Shown here: positions 10,484-21,685 of the stretch, piece after piece
Numbering within the stretch: the first letter of the stretch is position 1
Layout: every line of letters starts with the position of its first letter
Assembly (NCBI GenBank): GCA_019137255.1
Contig: WPDH01000200.1
Coordinates: forward strand, 124,001 to 188,000
Direction: 5' to 3'
Origin: Corinectria fuckeliana
Taxonomy: Eukaryota > Ascomycota > Sordariomycetes > Hypocreales > Nectriaceae
Length of the DNA: 64,000 bases
Translations under genes and position numbers: made by a program
Notes under the pieces: model-generated
Seen by the model: the letters and a program-made list of their open reading frames with translations, nothing else
Told to the model about the DNA's origin: nothing
Databases searched by the model: none

Positions 10484-12497
10484 CTAAGCGGCAGAATTGG
10501 GTTTCTCTTGCACCGTACCCATCACATCCAGCCAATCGTCAGGCCGGCGTCGACCGCCCTCAATGCCATCGTACACAAACTCCTCGGCCTCGCTCGCCCA
10601 CGCCAGGAGCTGCTCTTCGCTCCCCCATTCTCCCGTTGCCATCAGGCCAACCGGCAGCTTGCCCTCGCCTTGGTCCGGGTCGATGTACCCAACCGGCGCC
10701 GAGAGCGCGGGGGTGCCCGTCATGTTGGCCAGGAAGACGTAGAGCATGTTCCGGACCGTCTTGTTAGTATCGCTCATGCCGTACTTCTCGTCGCCGGGCA
10801 CCACCGGCCAGCCGGGCATGGGCGTCGTCGGCGTCATGATGAGCAGCCCCGGGTGCTCCTGGAAGAGGAACGCCAGGTGGCGCATGATGAGCTCGCGCAG
10901 GGCGTTGTACTGGAGAAAGTCGGCGGCGGGCGTTATGGCGCCGATGGACAGGATGACCTTGTTGGCGGCGCCCACCAGCGACAGCCAGTCGGGGGTCCGG
11001 CGCCGGGCGGCCTCGGCCATTTCGGTAATGCAGACGGCGCTGTGGGCCACCTGCGCCTCGGGGACGTAGGGGATGGAGATGTCGACGACGTCGTAGCCAC
11101 ACCGGTTGGCGAAGTAGTCGACGGCCCGCTCGCACACTTCGCTGACGCGCGGGTCGGCCTGCTTCCACCAGTCGCGGTAGATGCCCATGACCTTCTTGGC
11201 CGACGGCGCCGGCGGCACCGACAGCGCAAAGCGGCCCTGCGTAGGACAGTCGGGGTTGGGCTGAGACATGACGCGGTAGGCGATGGTGAGGTCGGCGACG
11301 GATGCGGCCAGCGGCGTCGTCACGCACATGGTGTTGCCCATGTGCATGGTGCGATGGTGGCTGGTCTTGAGGCCGTAGACGCCGTTGAAGGCGGCCGGGA
11401 CTCGTGCGCTGCCGCCCGCGTCGGTGCCAACGCAGATGGGGACGATCCCCACGGAGAGGGAAGACGCCGCACCAGATGACGAGCCGCCCGGGTAGTATGT
11501 CTTGTTGTGGAAGTTGGTGGGAGTGCCCTGGACAGCCTGGGAACGGTTAGCAATGGCCTGCTGCGTTGTTAGAAACAAGGCTGCATACGTTACAGCCGCT
11601 GGTATCTGGAGAATCCACAGGTTAGCCTCCTTGGCCAAATAACGCCTACGGAGACGAGCAACATACCTGAGCCGAGCTCGTGCATGGCATTCTTCCCAAT
11701 CACAATCGCACCAGCTTCCTGAAGCTTCCTGACCGGCCAGACCGACTCATCCTGCACCTTGAAGAAAGGAACCGACGAGTTGTACTTCATGCCGCTGTGG
11801 TTGGAATAGCCCTTGACCGAAGTATCGTCCTTGACGCCAACGGGAACTCCGTCGAGAATGCCCAGCTGCTTCCCCGTAGCCCAGCGGTCGGTCGATGCCT
11901 TGGCGGCCTCGAGAGCGAGGTGAACTTTGCCGTGAGAGTCGGCCCAGGCGTTGTCATACGTGCCGCCGCTGCCCGTGATCAGGGGCAGCAGGGCCTCGAC
12001 GACCTGGAAGGGGGTCACCTTGCCGGACTTGTACATCTCATGGTAGTCGCTTGCGGTGTAGTACCGCTCCGACAAGTTGTAGTGCTTTGCCTTGAGGAGC
12101 TCTGGCTCGAATTCGAGCATGGGCGACGTGGCACCTAGAGGCGTCACGGTTGGCTATGGGATGTCAGCATGAGGCTCTCACCGTTCACTTGGGCATAAAC
12201 ATACGTGGAACCTATAAGGAACGTCCTCGAGATCTGGAATGTCCTTGATCAAGCCGAAGCCGGCATTGTTCCATAAATGCTGCTGAAGAAAGCCGACCTT
12301 TGAGATGCTGGTCAAGGGTCAGTCGCAACCCCAACAGTGGGTGGCCTTGAGGCGGCCAGAAGTAGGACTCACATGCTGGCGCCAATGACGAGAGGCAGCC
12401 CCCGAAAGACGGGGTTCTGCTCAGCCTTGGGGTCGTACTTGATTTCGGGGCCTTCCTTGGGCTCGGGGTAGTCGGCAAAGGCAGCTGGAGGTGCCAT
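10484..12497 (-). CDS. Amidase of the amidase-signature family
   Basis: Amidase-signature enzymes hydrolyse carboxamides to acid and ammonia; the substrate here cannot be read from sequence. Exons on the minus strand are 12497-12373, 12307-12205, 12153-11667, 11605-11589 and 11536-10484, giving 594 residues. Exon 4 is a 17-nt micro-exon coding DTSGCN with its neighbours; without it the conserved HELGxDTSG motif and the reading frame are lost. The Ser-cisSer-Lys triad is visible as K184 in DGVPVGVKDD, S263 in GGSSSG and S287 in GTDAGGSARVP. The 24-residue spacing between the two serines is that of the family. There is no secretion signal. A degenerate AT-rich patch begins about 90 bases upstream of the start. 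The gene is divergent from the PHAF1-like gene. Confidence 0.93.
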
Positions 12498-13395
12498 GGC
12501 GATGAACGTGGGAGCTCGAGGAGGCTTGGTGGTGGTGATCTCGGACAGATACGACGTGAAGGAAGCTGTCGAGACTGAACGACCCCGCAGTATTTAGAAT
12601 AGAATCTAAAGAAGCTACTATTAGAGAAACTTTTATCTCTTACCTTAAGAGAACTTTAGTAGAAAGATAAAAAATAATATATAGAGCTTATCGATAGATG
12701 GCCTTCTAATCGGGGTCAATCCCTACAGCTCCAGCCGTACGGGGCGCTAATTGCTAGGGCCTCAATGTGTTAGCGGCGCTAAAACCCCGCTCGGGTTTCT
12801 GACTTAAGCAGTGTTGAACCGTCTTGGGTGCCGAGGCTTGTTTGCTCTGGCTATGTTCGAGATGGCGACTTTACCTGGATTAACTAGATTGCCTATGAAG
12901 ACCAATGTTTCCAATCTAATTAATCTGTCTTCTCAAAAACCTACCTTACGGATATACGATCTGAGAGATGCAGACATGCATGTCTACTTTGTATAGAGGA
13001 GCCAAACTCACATGTCATGGATCATCGGAGGCTTGTCTTCGGTGAAGGCTGCTCAGGGTCCAGCTGACTTACGTCATCCCGGTGAGTCCCGCTCACCTTC
13101 CAGGCCCCGCGTCACCGTGCATCACATGAGCTCGTCTCCCTTCCGCGACCCGAGACCAGTTCGTCATGCCCGTGAACATTGCCTCAGCCGAATTTCAGAG
13201 TGGCCTCGCCCTGTTTCCCTTCATCCCCGTCACCTCCCCATGCTGTTCGACTTCCCGGATCCCACCGCCGCAAGCCGAAGCCCTCTACGCGCTGCGCCTT
13301 TGCCGGTGCAGCTCTCTACCCCGCCATCGACAGCTCCGCGGCTGCCCGCGATACCATCAACACGCAGAGTATCTAGCTGTGTGTAGCAGTCTGCC
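12498..13395. other. Shared upstream region of amidase and PHAF1-like gene
   Basis: About 0.9 kb between two divergent starts. It contains an AT-rich relic (12590-12810, listed separately). The rest has ordinary composition with no supportable gene. Confidence 0.75.
12590..12810. mobile_element. Probable degenerate transposable-element fragment
   Basis: An abrupt AT-rich, CpG-poor block (about 12590-12715, many TTA/TAG/AGA triplets) is followed by a segment with near-palindromic words: GGGGCGCTAA, TTAGCGGCGCTAA and AAAACCCCGC. Local composition is unlike either flank, as seen for repeats damaged by repeat-induced point mutation. The tail resembles terminal sequences of fungal DNA elements I have seen, but no coding remnant, clear terminal repeat pair or target duplication is visible. 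Confidence 0.4.
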
Positions 13396-15017
13396 ATGCC
13401 GTCCTTCAGCGCGCAGCTGTATCCCGGCCGAGCGCTGGGCTTCTTGGGTAGGATTCCTCGTGCTCGTCGCGAAACCCGTGGAATGCAGAGCGACTCTCTA
13501 ACACGTTTCCTCGCGCCTCAGTCCTCGGCGCCTCTCTCCACGACGTCTTGACCCGCCTCAAGGCCGAGCCTCAGCGCTTCCCCAAGCTCGATCTCCTCTA
13601 CTCCCCCGACCGCCCAGTCACCGAGCCCGTCGGCATAGAGCTCCCCACCAACGGCGTCCGCCTCAGGTTCGATGGGCCAGAACAGCGCCTGCGCCTCATC
13701 GAGGTCACCGATTTTACCAAGAACCACATCACCTTCAAGGATCGCGATCTGGTGAAGCCCGTAAATGGCACCTCGGCGCCAGCGTCCCCCGTGCCTGGAG
13801 ACCCGACCACGGGACCGACATTCAGACACATCTATCATCGGCTTCTCGGCCCGACATACGCGGGAGAGTTCATCCCTTCACCCACGAGCCAAGACCATGG
13901 CATCTACGTCTTATCCTACCCAGGCGTCGCCTTCAACTTCTCTCTGCCGCCCTCTGCGTACGACCCCGACAAGGACGTCGTTTCCATCTTCTCATCCGTA
14001 ACAAACCAGGTCGCGACGTCAATGGCTGTGTTCAGCGGCGACTCATGGGCCGAAGCCCGGCCAACCCTGTGGACCGAGACCTTGCCAAGCATCAAGTCCT
14101 CCACCGTCATACCACGAGGCAAAGACGTGTACCCCGACGAGATTTCTCTTATCCGACTACACGGCGGCGGGAAAGTCCAGCTCTTCCGCAAGTGGACCGG
14201 CAATTACTTCTGGATCAACCTAGGTGAGACGACTCCTCAGGACTTACTCATGGAACTGGGCCCTCCCAACGCCATCTACCGGAAGAACGACCAGAAGATG
14301 GTCATCCATAAAATGCGCGCTCCTAGCAACACGCGGTCCCGTCCGAACGCGACCGATCTCGGCCGCACCGAGGATCTCAACGACACGGACCAGTCGTCCA
14401 TCACCACGGCCTCCGACGCATCCGACGACGACGAGGCCATCGACGACCGAATCGGGGCCGCCACGACTGGCGAGTGCTTCTACAACTACTTCTATCTGGG
14501 ATTCGACATCCTTGTTTCCACCCGCGTCCCTCCTTCGCAACTTCCGCCGGGTAGCAGCCAGACCGCCGAGACCGGGGTCGAGAACGGCATCAAATCGCAT
14601 TCCCCCGACCGCCTCGTCGCCACCAAGCTGGTCCTCCACGGCAACATCCCCGGCTCGTACGAGTTCAACCGCCACCGCCGTTGCCGGTGGGAAATCGCAT
14701 ACCTGGACCCCTCGGGCGACGGCTCCAGCCCCGTCCACTCGGAGACCAAGTTCCCCCAGATCGAGGACCGCATGAGCGACGCTTGGGCGTCCGCGTTCCC
14801 CCGCGGCGAGGGCCAATCCCGCCAGCGAGGCATGGTCCTCAACCGCGGCTGGGGCGACAGCCCGGGCAGCAGCTGCGAGTTCCTCGGCGGCTGGGAGGAG
14901 AGCGGCGCGCGAAGGGCAGAGGCCAATGGCGACTCGACCACTACGCTGTACGGGTTCCCGGGGCTGGTATTTGAGGTCCTTAAGAACGGACACGTCAATG
15001 CAGTGACGGCGTTTTAG
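13396..15017 (+). CDS. PHAF1/UPF0183 family protein (phagophore-associated)
   Basis: Exons 13396-13447 and 13522-15017 join across a 74-nt intron to give 515 residues. The start was chosen because MPSFSAQLYPGRALGFLVLG matches the N-terminal block of the UPF0183 family, and the first exon is needed to keep it. The conserved core runs SLHDVLTRLK ... LDLLYSPD ... GVRLRFDG ... RLRLIEV, then TFRHIYHRLLGPTYAGEF and YPGVAFNF. In animals the family member PHAF1/C16orf70 binds phosphoinositides with BCAS3 at the phagophore; that the fungal protein does the same is inference. A low-complexity acidic insert (about residues 275-315, DDDEAIDD) separates the two conserved parts. No signal peptide or membrane segment is seen. 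The protein is longer than the animal form, which is near 420 residues. Confidence 0.88.
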
Positions 15018-15474
15018 CAGCGTCTGGTTCGGGTAGTGCGGGATTCAGGGGCTGGGGCTTATCGCAGGTAACAGGCGTTCATGGAGTTTTTTGAGGAGAC
15101 AAGCGACTGGATTATGGCATCTAAATGCACTGGACCAGGGAGGTTTTTGTTTTTGAACTTGGCTTAAATAGACTTGATCACGTTTGATTCCGCAGAGAGC
15201 AGCAAGCTTAACTATAACATCCCATCGTATCAAAGCATCCATGCCACGACGCCAGCGACGCCTCAGTTGCTGCGCTCAAAAGTACATGCGTCAGTTGACA
15301 ATCCGTAAAATAGCTCCAGTGGAGAGGCAGATATCCCTTTGGTGTCCCTCTTCGCCATCTATCCCTCTGATCATACATGTTACTCGCATACACAGCGACC
15401 CTTGAACTCCTTCTCCTCACATATGTGGGAGCCCCGTCCGTTCCTCGTCTTTTCCTTCCGAGGAGGCACAGGCT
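15018..15474. other. Intergenic region between convergent genes
   Basis: 457 bases between the stop codons of the PHAF1-like gene and the D-lactate dehydrogenase gene. It presumably holds both 3' untranslated regions. I see no gene. Confidence 0.75.
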
Positions 15475-17511
15475 CTACCACTCAGCCACCTCGCCCCTCT
15501 TGGGCTTCTGCATGCGCACCACCTTGTCGCAGTTGAGGATGCACAGCGGGTCGAAGGCCTTCTTGATCTGGCGCATGGCGTCGACGGTCGTCTCGCCGAG
15601 CTCGTGGGGGAGGTAGTCTCGCTTGACAAGACCGACACCGTGCTCGCCCTGGTCAGAAGAAGTCGTGGTCAGCTTGGATTTCATCGTGGATGTAGAAGGG
15701 GGTAAATCTTACAGTGACGGTGCCCTCCATCTCAACGGCCTTCTTCACCATGCGGTGCACCACCGTCTCGGCCTTTTCTCGCTGGGCCTCGTTGAAGAGA
15801 AGGATAGCTAGTGTACAGGTCAGCGAGCAGTTCGCAATGAGCTCAAGCATTCGAGGAAAGGAACTTACTGTGGAAGTTGCCGTCGCCGACGTGGCCAACG
15901 ATGGACGCGAACAGCCCGCTCTTAGCCATGTCCTCCTTGGTCTCTTCAATCAGCTGCGGCAGCCGGCTCATCGGCACAGCGACATCGCCGGTCCAGACAC
16001 GGTCACCAGGCTTCTTGACGGCTACGGTGCTCCACAAGGCCTCCTTGCGGGCGCTCCACAGCTCGTCCTGCTCCTCCTGGCTCTTGGCGAACATGAACGA
16101 CTTGCTCCCGGCCTGGCCAGCGAGGCCCTGGACCTGGTCGACCTGCTCCTTGACGCCGGCGGGGGTGCCAGCGAACTTGAAGAAGATGGTGGGGGCCTCG
16201 GACCAAGCGCGCGACGTCATGCCAGCCTCGTTGATGCACTTCATTTGGTTGTCGTCCAGGATCTCGACGGCGGCCACGGGGATGCCCTGGCCGACGACCT
16301 TGGCGGCGCAGTTGGCGGCATGGCGGATGGACGGGAAGGTGGCGACGGCGACGCTGGTGGAGGCGGGCTTGACGGTGACCTTGAGGGTAGCCTCGGTGAC
16401 GAGACCCAAGGTGCCCTCGGAGCCGATGAAGAGCTTGTTGAGGTCGTAGCCGGCAGAGCTCTTGCGGGGCCGTTGCCGGGTCTTGATGACGGTGCCGTCG
16501 GCCATGACGACGGTCAGGCTGAGCACCCACTCGCGCATGGTGCCGTAACGGTAGGAATTGGTGCCGCTGCATCCGGTACCGATCATGCCGCCGATCATGG
16601 CACCGGGGCCGGGATCGGGGGGGAAGAAGAGGCCCTCCTTGCCGAGGCGGTCGTTGAGGGCCTCCCAGCCCATGGCGGGCTGGACAACGACGTCGAGGTC
16701 GTCCTTGTGCAGCTCGATGATCTTGTTCATGCGGCCGAAGTCGACCGAGATGCCCTTGTGCGTCGGGGCGAAGTGGCCCTCTAGACTGGTACCGCCGCTG
16801 TAGCCGACGACGGGGATGCGGCGCTTGTGGCAGACCTTCATGATCTCCGAGACCTCCTCAGTAGAGCCGGGGTAGACGACGCAGAAGGAGCGGTCCTCGG
16901 GCTGAGCAGCGTGCGAAGACCAGCTGGACGTGGCATGGTGGTCGATGTCGGCCTCGGAGGTGCTGACGTTGTCCTTGCCGACAATCTTGACGAAGTCGGC
17001 CCAGGCGGCCTGCATGTTCTCGAGCTTGGTATTGTGCTTCAGGGCCGGCGCCTTGGAGAGGGGGAGGGTCGAGACGGGCTCGGGCTCGGTGGGCCAGAAG
17101 GTGCCGAGCCAGTATGAGATTCCGACGCCCGAGAGGAAGACTGGTGGGCGGTTGTTTAGGTTAGCCGTGTGTCCACTGAAGCTTCACCAGCCACGGCCCG
17201 GTCCATGGGGACTCACCAAACGTCATCATCCAGTTCCGCGAGGGATCCGTCATGTTGCGCCACTTCTCGTACTGCTCCCGCTGCTCGCGCTCCCGCCGCA
17301 ACCGCGACCCGATGCTGCCCATGACCTGGCCCTGGAACGACCTGCCGAGTTTGGCCTCATTGCCCTGCCGAGGCGCCTTGGGCTCGATCTCGGTGGCGTA
17401 GGAGCGAACGGAAACGGCGGCGGCGGCGGCGGGCAGTCGAGGCGAGCAGCATGTCGAGGGCCGCAAGCCCCGAAGAGCTGTGCGATGGGCGCGCAGCTGG
17501 AGGGACGCCAT
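15475..17511 (-). CDS. DLD1: Mitochondrial D-lactate dehydrogenase (cytochrome), FAD-linked
   Basis: The enzyme oxidises D-lactate to pyruvate and passes electrons to cytochrome c. Minus-strand exons are 17511-17217, 17140-15869, 15807-15713 and 15648-15475, giving 611 residues; introns are 61-76 nt. The N-terminus is rich in R, A and S with few acidic residues (SVRSYATE near residue 38), a mitochondrial presequence. A single hydrophobic stretch (VFLSGVGISYWLGTFW, about residues 99-114) fits an inner-membrane anchor as in yeast Dld1. The FAD-binding PCMH domain carries VVYPGSTEEVSEIM, GYSGGTSLEG, PDPGPGAMIGG and FIGSEGTLGLVTE. The C-terminal substrate domain has GHVGDGNFH and TGEHGVG, the metal/substrate histidine motifs. 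The RKSSAGYDL motif favours the Dld1/LDHD group over D-2-hydroxyglutarate dehydrogenases. Confidence 0.95.
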
Positions 17512-18659
17512 TGGGGGCGGGGGAGGGGAGACTCAATTCGCGAGGAGGAGGGTCAAGAGATCGAGGGCATGGAAAGTCGACACGGGAGGAATTGAACGAG
17601 GAGAAGAAGGACGCTGGGCGAGTGCGAATTGGGCGGCTCCGGAGGTGTTTAAGGCTTGCGGCGCGCGGCAATATCGAATCTTTGGATATCTAATCCTGGG
17701 GACTTTCGCACCTTCCTTGGGAAATTTCTCGGGACGGAGTTGAAGCGCCGTGACAAGTGACAACCATTGGAAGCCCCGCCGAAGCCCGAAGCCCCACCGA
17801 CAGGGCATCTACTCCACTAATTCCCGTTCATTCATCTTGTGAACTGAGGCATGGATCTCAGATCCCATGCCCGGCAATACATAGGGATCGCACATCCATA
17901 ATCCGGCCAGGTCCGGTACCCTTTTTTTCTTCCTTTTCTTTTTTTCCTCTCTCTAGCAACTCGAAAACAAGGGTTTGTTCCGTCTGCGGCTGAACAACGC
18001 CGAGCGCCCAAGAGTATTCGTGCTCTGGTCCGCTGCGAATACAGCACGGTGTGAGAGGCCTCGAAGAAGTGGGCTACATCTACCAATTCGCTTCCCCATC
18101 CCCAATGCCTCTCTCAGAGCACGCAAGAGCCGGGGGGAGAGACGTCACATGAATTTGCAACGCAAAAGGCCATAAAACCAGCGCTCCCGTCGGTATCCCA
18201 CTCATATTTCGGTCCCTCGTTCTCTCTCGTCTCTTCAACATAAGAGTCATTGCAGTACAGATGTACGAAGTACGAAAGGCTCCCCCGCCCGATGGTCAGC
18301 TCCGTCGCCATTCCGCCTCCGGCCGTCGGATAGTCGGCCCCTTGTCTCTTTTCTTGGCTCCTCCGCATTAGATCACTATTCGGACACTATTCATACCTGG
18401 CCCAGACCTCCACGCGCAGCATTCACACACATGCCTTGCTCACCACGTAGGCTCACCTCCTCTGTAGTCCAAAACACGACGGAGTCCAAGTCCGTTCCCT
18501 CTTTTCCTCGGCCTTGTGCCATCCCCAACATTTTGCGCCGCCCAATCAGGCTTCTGGTATTAACCGAGACCGAGAACTCCTTACGCCCGTTTTTGCTACA
18601 CATAGCTCCATTGGTCATGCTCTCATCGCCTGCCTTCGCATTTAGCCTCTATCGATTGT
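17512..18659. other. Intergenic region upstream of D-lactate dehydrogenase
   Basis: About 1.15 kb between two minus-strand genes. It carries the dehydrogenase promoter and the Clr5 gene 3' flank. A poly-T/CT-rich stretch lies at 17920-17955, and a GTACGAAGTAC element at 18263-18273. No gene is supported. Confidence 0.75.
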
Positions 18660-20976
18660 TCAAGTCTTCCAGACCAGCTGGACCGCGAACGTCGGTGTGC
18701 CGCCTTGAAGATGCGCTAGGTACGCTCCCATCTCTGGGTCATCTTCTATCTGCAGCGGCAGCTCCGCTCCCTTGCCGTCCTTGACAATTCCCTCAACTCG
18801 TAAGCACAACGCTCCGGGGAACTTCTCCACTGCCGTATGTCGCAACTCCTGCAGGGATTGCGACGTCATCGTTGCGATCCACAGCCCAGTGTTCGTCACG
18901 AACGTTGATGATGGATGTAGCCGCAGGAACACCGCAATCGCCATCGGCATTGGCTGCACCGCATGGAACACCACCGAGTTCGCTGGTGTAGAGGCGGCTG
19001 CATACGGCTGTTGCACATACTGCTGGTCCATGAATGCCGCCTGCGTGTTTGCTGCTAGGAATAGCGAGGACCCAATCTGCGTGTCCAAGGGCACGGCAGT
19101 TGACATCGATGATCCCAAAACCCGGTGGGGTTGGGGAAGGTCATTGGGCGAGTCTGAAAGACTAGGCGACTGCGATTGAAGCGACATTGGTAGATGAGTT
19201 GGAATCGGCCCCCCTGACCGAACAAACGGCATCTGGGAAGCATGCGATACTTCTGACATGGCCTCAAAGTTGTTGCCTCCTAGCCCATCCGCTAATGCGA
19301 CTTGTTCTGAATTATCGACCTGGCTCGATCCTGAAGTTCTCCTCTCCGAGACGCCGTATGCAGGAACGGGAGAGGCCGAGGTGGCAAGCGATTCTCGTTG
19401 CTGGAGTAACTTCTGTTGCTCCTCTAACCCCCGCTGTTGCTTTAATTCCCGTTGCTGCTGTTGCTCTTGCTGTCGCTCTTGCTGTCGCTCTTGTTGTCGC
19501 TCTTGTTGCTGCTGCTGCTGCTGCTGCCCTCGAACTTGTTGCTGCGGTTCTGGGTGTTGAGTCCCATTTCTTTTGGAAGCATTGCGAGCGCGCTCATCCC
19601 GCATCCTCTTCATCACATCCCTCGCAAGAACCTCTAGCGCTCGAGCCCTCTTCCGAGAGGCCGGGTCGGTTCCAGATGTTGCCAAATTCTTGATCAGCTG
19701 TGACCTCGCCACCCACCTCCGCTTCAGCTCTTCCCACTCTCGCGGCGTGGCATCCGACTTGCACGTAAATTGGGCGTCCCGGAGTACCTGGTGGAAGGCG
19801 AAGCGGATCTCCCGCGACTCCTCGGGATTGACCCCCAGCGTGTTCTTGGCTTCTGCCAGGCTCATCCGGGTCTCCATCGTGCGCATGCGCTTTGTAACGT
19901 CGGTGCAGATGACATCTAATGCCAGCCGCTTGGCCTCGAGATTGTCCACGGAGCCCCAAATGGCTTGCTGCAGTCGGGGACATTCGTGGATGAGCTTGTC
20001 CTTGACGATATCCCACCTGTCTACCCCAGCAAGGGTCTTCTTGCTAACTCCCTCTTCGCTGCAGATGCGTTGAAAACATGAGCGGATCTCTCGGTAGATC
20101 CCAACGTCGAGGCTCAGTATCACCCTAGCTTCATCGATAGTCGTCTCCGATGGGAATCGGCATGGCGATCCCGTAGCGTTGGTCGGCTTCCGATTTCTTT
20201 TACGCTTCTTCTTGCCGCCATTCTCCACTAGGTCACTTGGGTTCTCGAAGTCATCTTGCTCCAAAGCTGATTCCACAAGGGCTTCGGTACCCGGTTGCAA
20301 CGACGCGGCTTGGTCCTCATGTAGCGAGAGAGTCGAGTCACCGTCCGCAACTGGAGACATTTCGTCTAAGGGCTCCTGCATTGAAGGGCTAAGATCTGAC
20401 GTCCTAGGTTTGTCTCCGTTGGGGATGCGCAGTAGCCATCGGTTCCGCGTGCGAACCCGCATCAACTCCCTGGGCTTGATGTCGAAACCGTCATCTTCGT
20501 TCAGCACGCGCAGCATCTCCCGCTGAGGAAGATTCTTCTCCCACAATTCGCGAATGCGATTGACAAGACGGTCGTTTTTGTAGGCCGGCTTCTGCTTAGA
20601 CGGGAAGTTCCACCTGCGAAACTGGGTTTGGAAGGCCCGTTTACTGTTGACGTATTATTAGCCGACATGTAACCTACAACGAAACAGCCGAATCAGGTGT
20701 CAATCTTGATTTAAACGGGAGCGGCTGATCGGGCGCGGGTTGACCGTGAAGTCGCAGCAAAGCGATCATGTATCACCACTGTTGGGGTACAAGCACAAAC
20801 AAAGCCGTGAGACGCGGAGGCCGAGGCGACGAATGTGCTCTCTCTCAGTGACTCACTCACCTAGGCGTGAATGTATAGACGGCCTTCATGTGGTCCATAA
20901 TGTCCTCGAGGGACCGGCCCTCGTCGATGTAGAGCTGGTAACATGTCTTCTGGTGGACGTCCCAGTCATAGACCAT
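18660..20976 (-). CDS. Clr5-domain protein with glutamine-rich region
   Basis: Two minus-strand exons, 20976-20861 and 20643-18660, splice to 699 residues. The 217-nt intron is long for this window. The N-terminal 55 residues match the Clr5 domain: DWDVHQKTCYQLYIDEGRSL, then the junction TPSKRAFQTQFRRW. This domain is common in filamentous fungi and named after a fission yeast silencing factor; it is thought to bind nucleic acid or act in chromatin, but its role is poorly defined. The middle is charged (KKKRKRNRK near residue 185) with helical segments rich in R, E and K. Residues about 400-455 form a Gln-rich tract with repeated RQQE units. The C-terminal 100 residues are better ordered (VFLRLHPSSTFV ... 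LRVEGIVKDG). It is probably nuclear. It is divergent from the enoyl-CoA hydratase gene. Confidence 0.88.
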
Positions 20977-21685
20977 GGTCGAGGCGGGATGGCAGCGACC
21001 TTCATCGCTTGCGCTGCCTGTCAATCAATGGCCTTGCGTTTCCGTGTTGTTGCGTCTTTGGTCGGAATGGCATGGTGTGGAGTTGCGTTGGTGGTCGATC
21101 CGGGCGCCCGAATTTCTTTCGCTTTGTGTCGAGGCGTGGCTTAGTCATAGCTAGCACAGCGTACAGTGCTCACAGCTAGCTATTACTGTGAGCCTAGACT
21201 GTGCACATGCCATCATCCCTGACTGATCATGGCTAGCTCGTGAATAAACAATGAACTCGCATGTCAAGACTGGCCATCTCATTTCTTGCGCTCAAGAGAT
21301 CTCAAAGCGTCGCGATTTCCCATGATGCCTCAGGGATATTATAGAGTGACCGCCGCATCATGATCCTTGAATCAAGCCCATACACAAAGCCATCATGACT
21401 TCTCGGTTTCCTTGCTGTCTTCGGACTTACATTCCATGGTGCTCAACCTCGGTTGCGGCTAAAACTTTATCATCCTGCCCCTCAACTCCAAAGGAATTCG
21501 AGACCCGGCCACATCTATCTTTCCTCTCGCCGCGTCTCACCATAGCATAAGGACACACACCTTAGCGATAATTTAATACAACACTTTCTCGGTTTTCATC
21601 TTACTCTTTGAGCGTATTCAAACCGTCAGTGATATCCACCGCCATCATCACAACTCCCATCCATCTATCAAACCGCCCGCCCACC
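20977..21685. other. Shared promoter region of Clr5 gene and enoyl-CoA hydratase
   Basis: 709 bases between two divergent ATGs. It contains GCTAGC/AGCTAGCT words near 21150-21240 and CT/AC-rich sequence before the plus-strand start. No gene or TATA box was recognised with confidence. Confidence 0.7.

Noticed and set aside
10379..11479. Long plus-strand open frame opposite the amidase
   Set aside because: Antisense shadow of the amidase coding exon with Arg/His/Gly-rich nonsense content.
15714..16784. Long plus-strand open frame (356 codons) opposite the D-lactate dehydrogenase
   Set aside because: It is the antisense shadow of a GC-rich coding exon; it has no domain, and the minus-strand gene is certain.
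21608..21685. N-terminal extension of the enoyl-CoA hydratase
   Set aside because: The extension would start at TTG, and no upstream in-frame ATG exists. The ATG at 21686 has a strong context and gives the usual family length.
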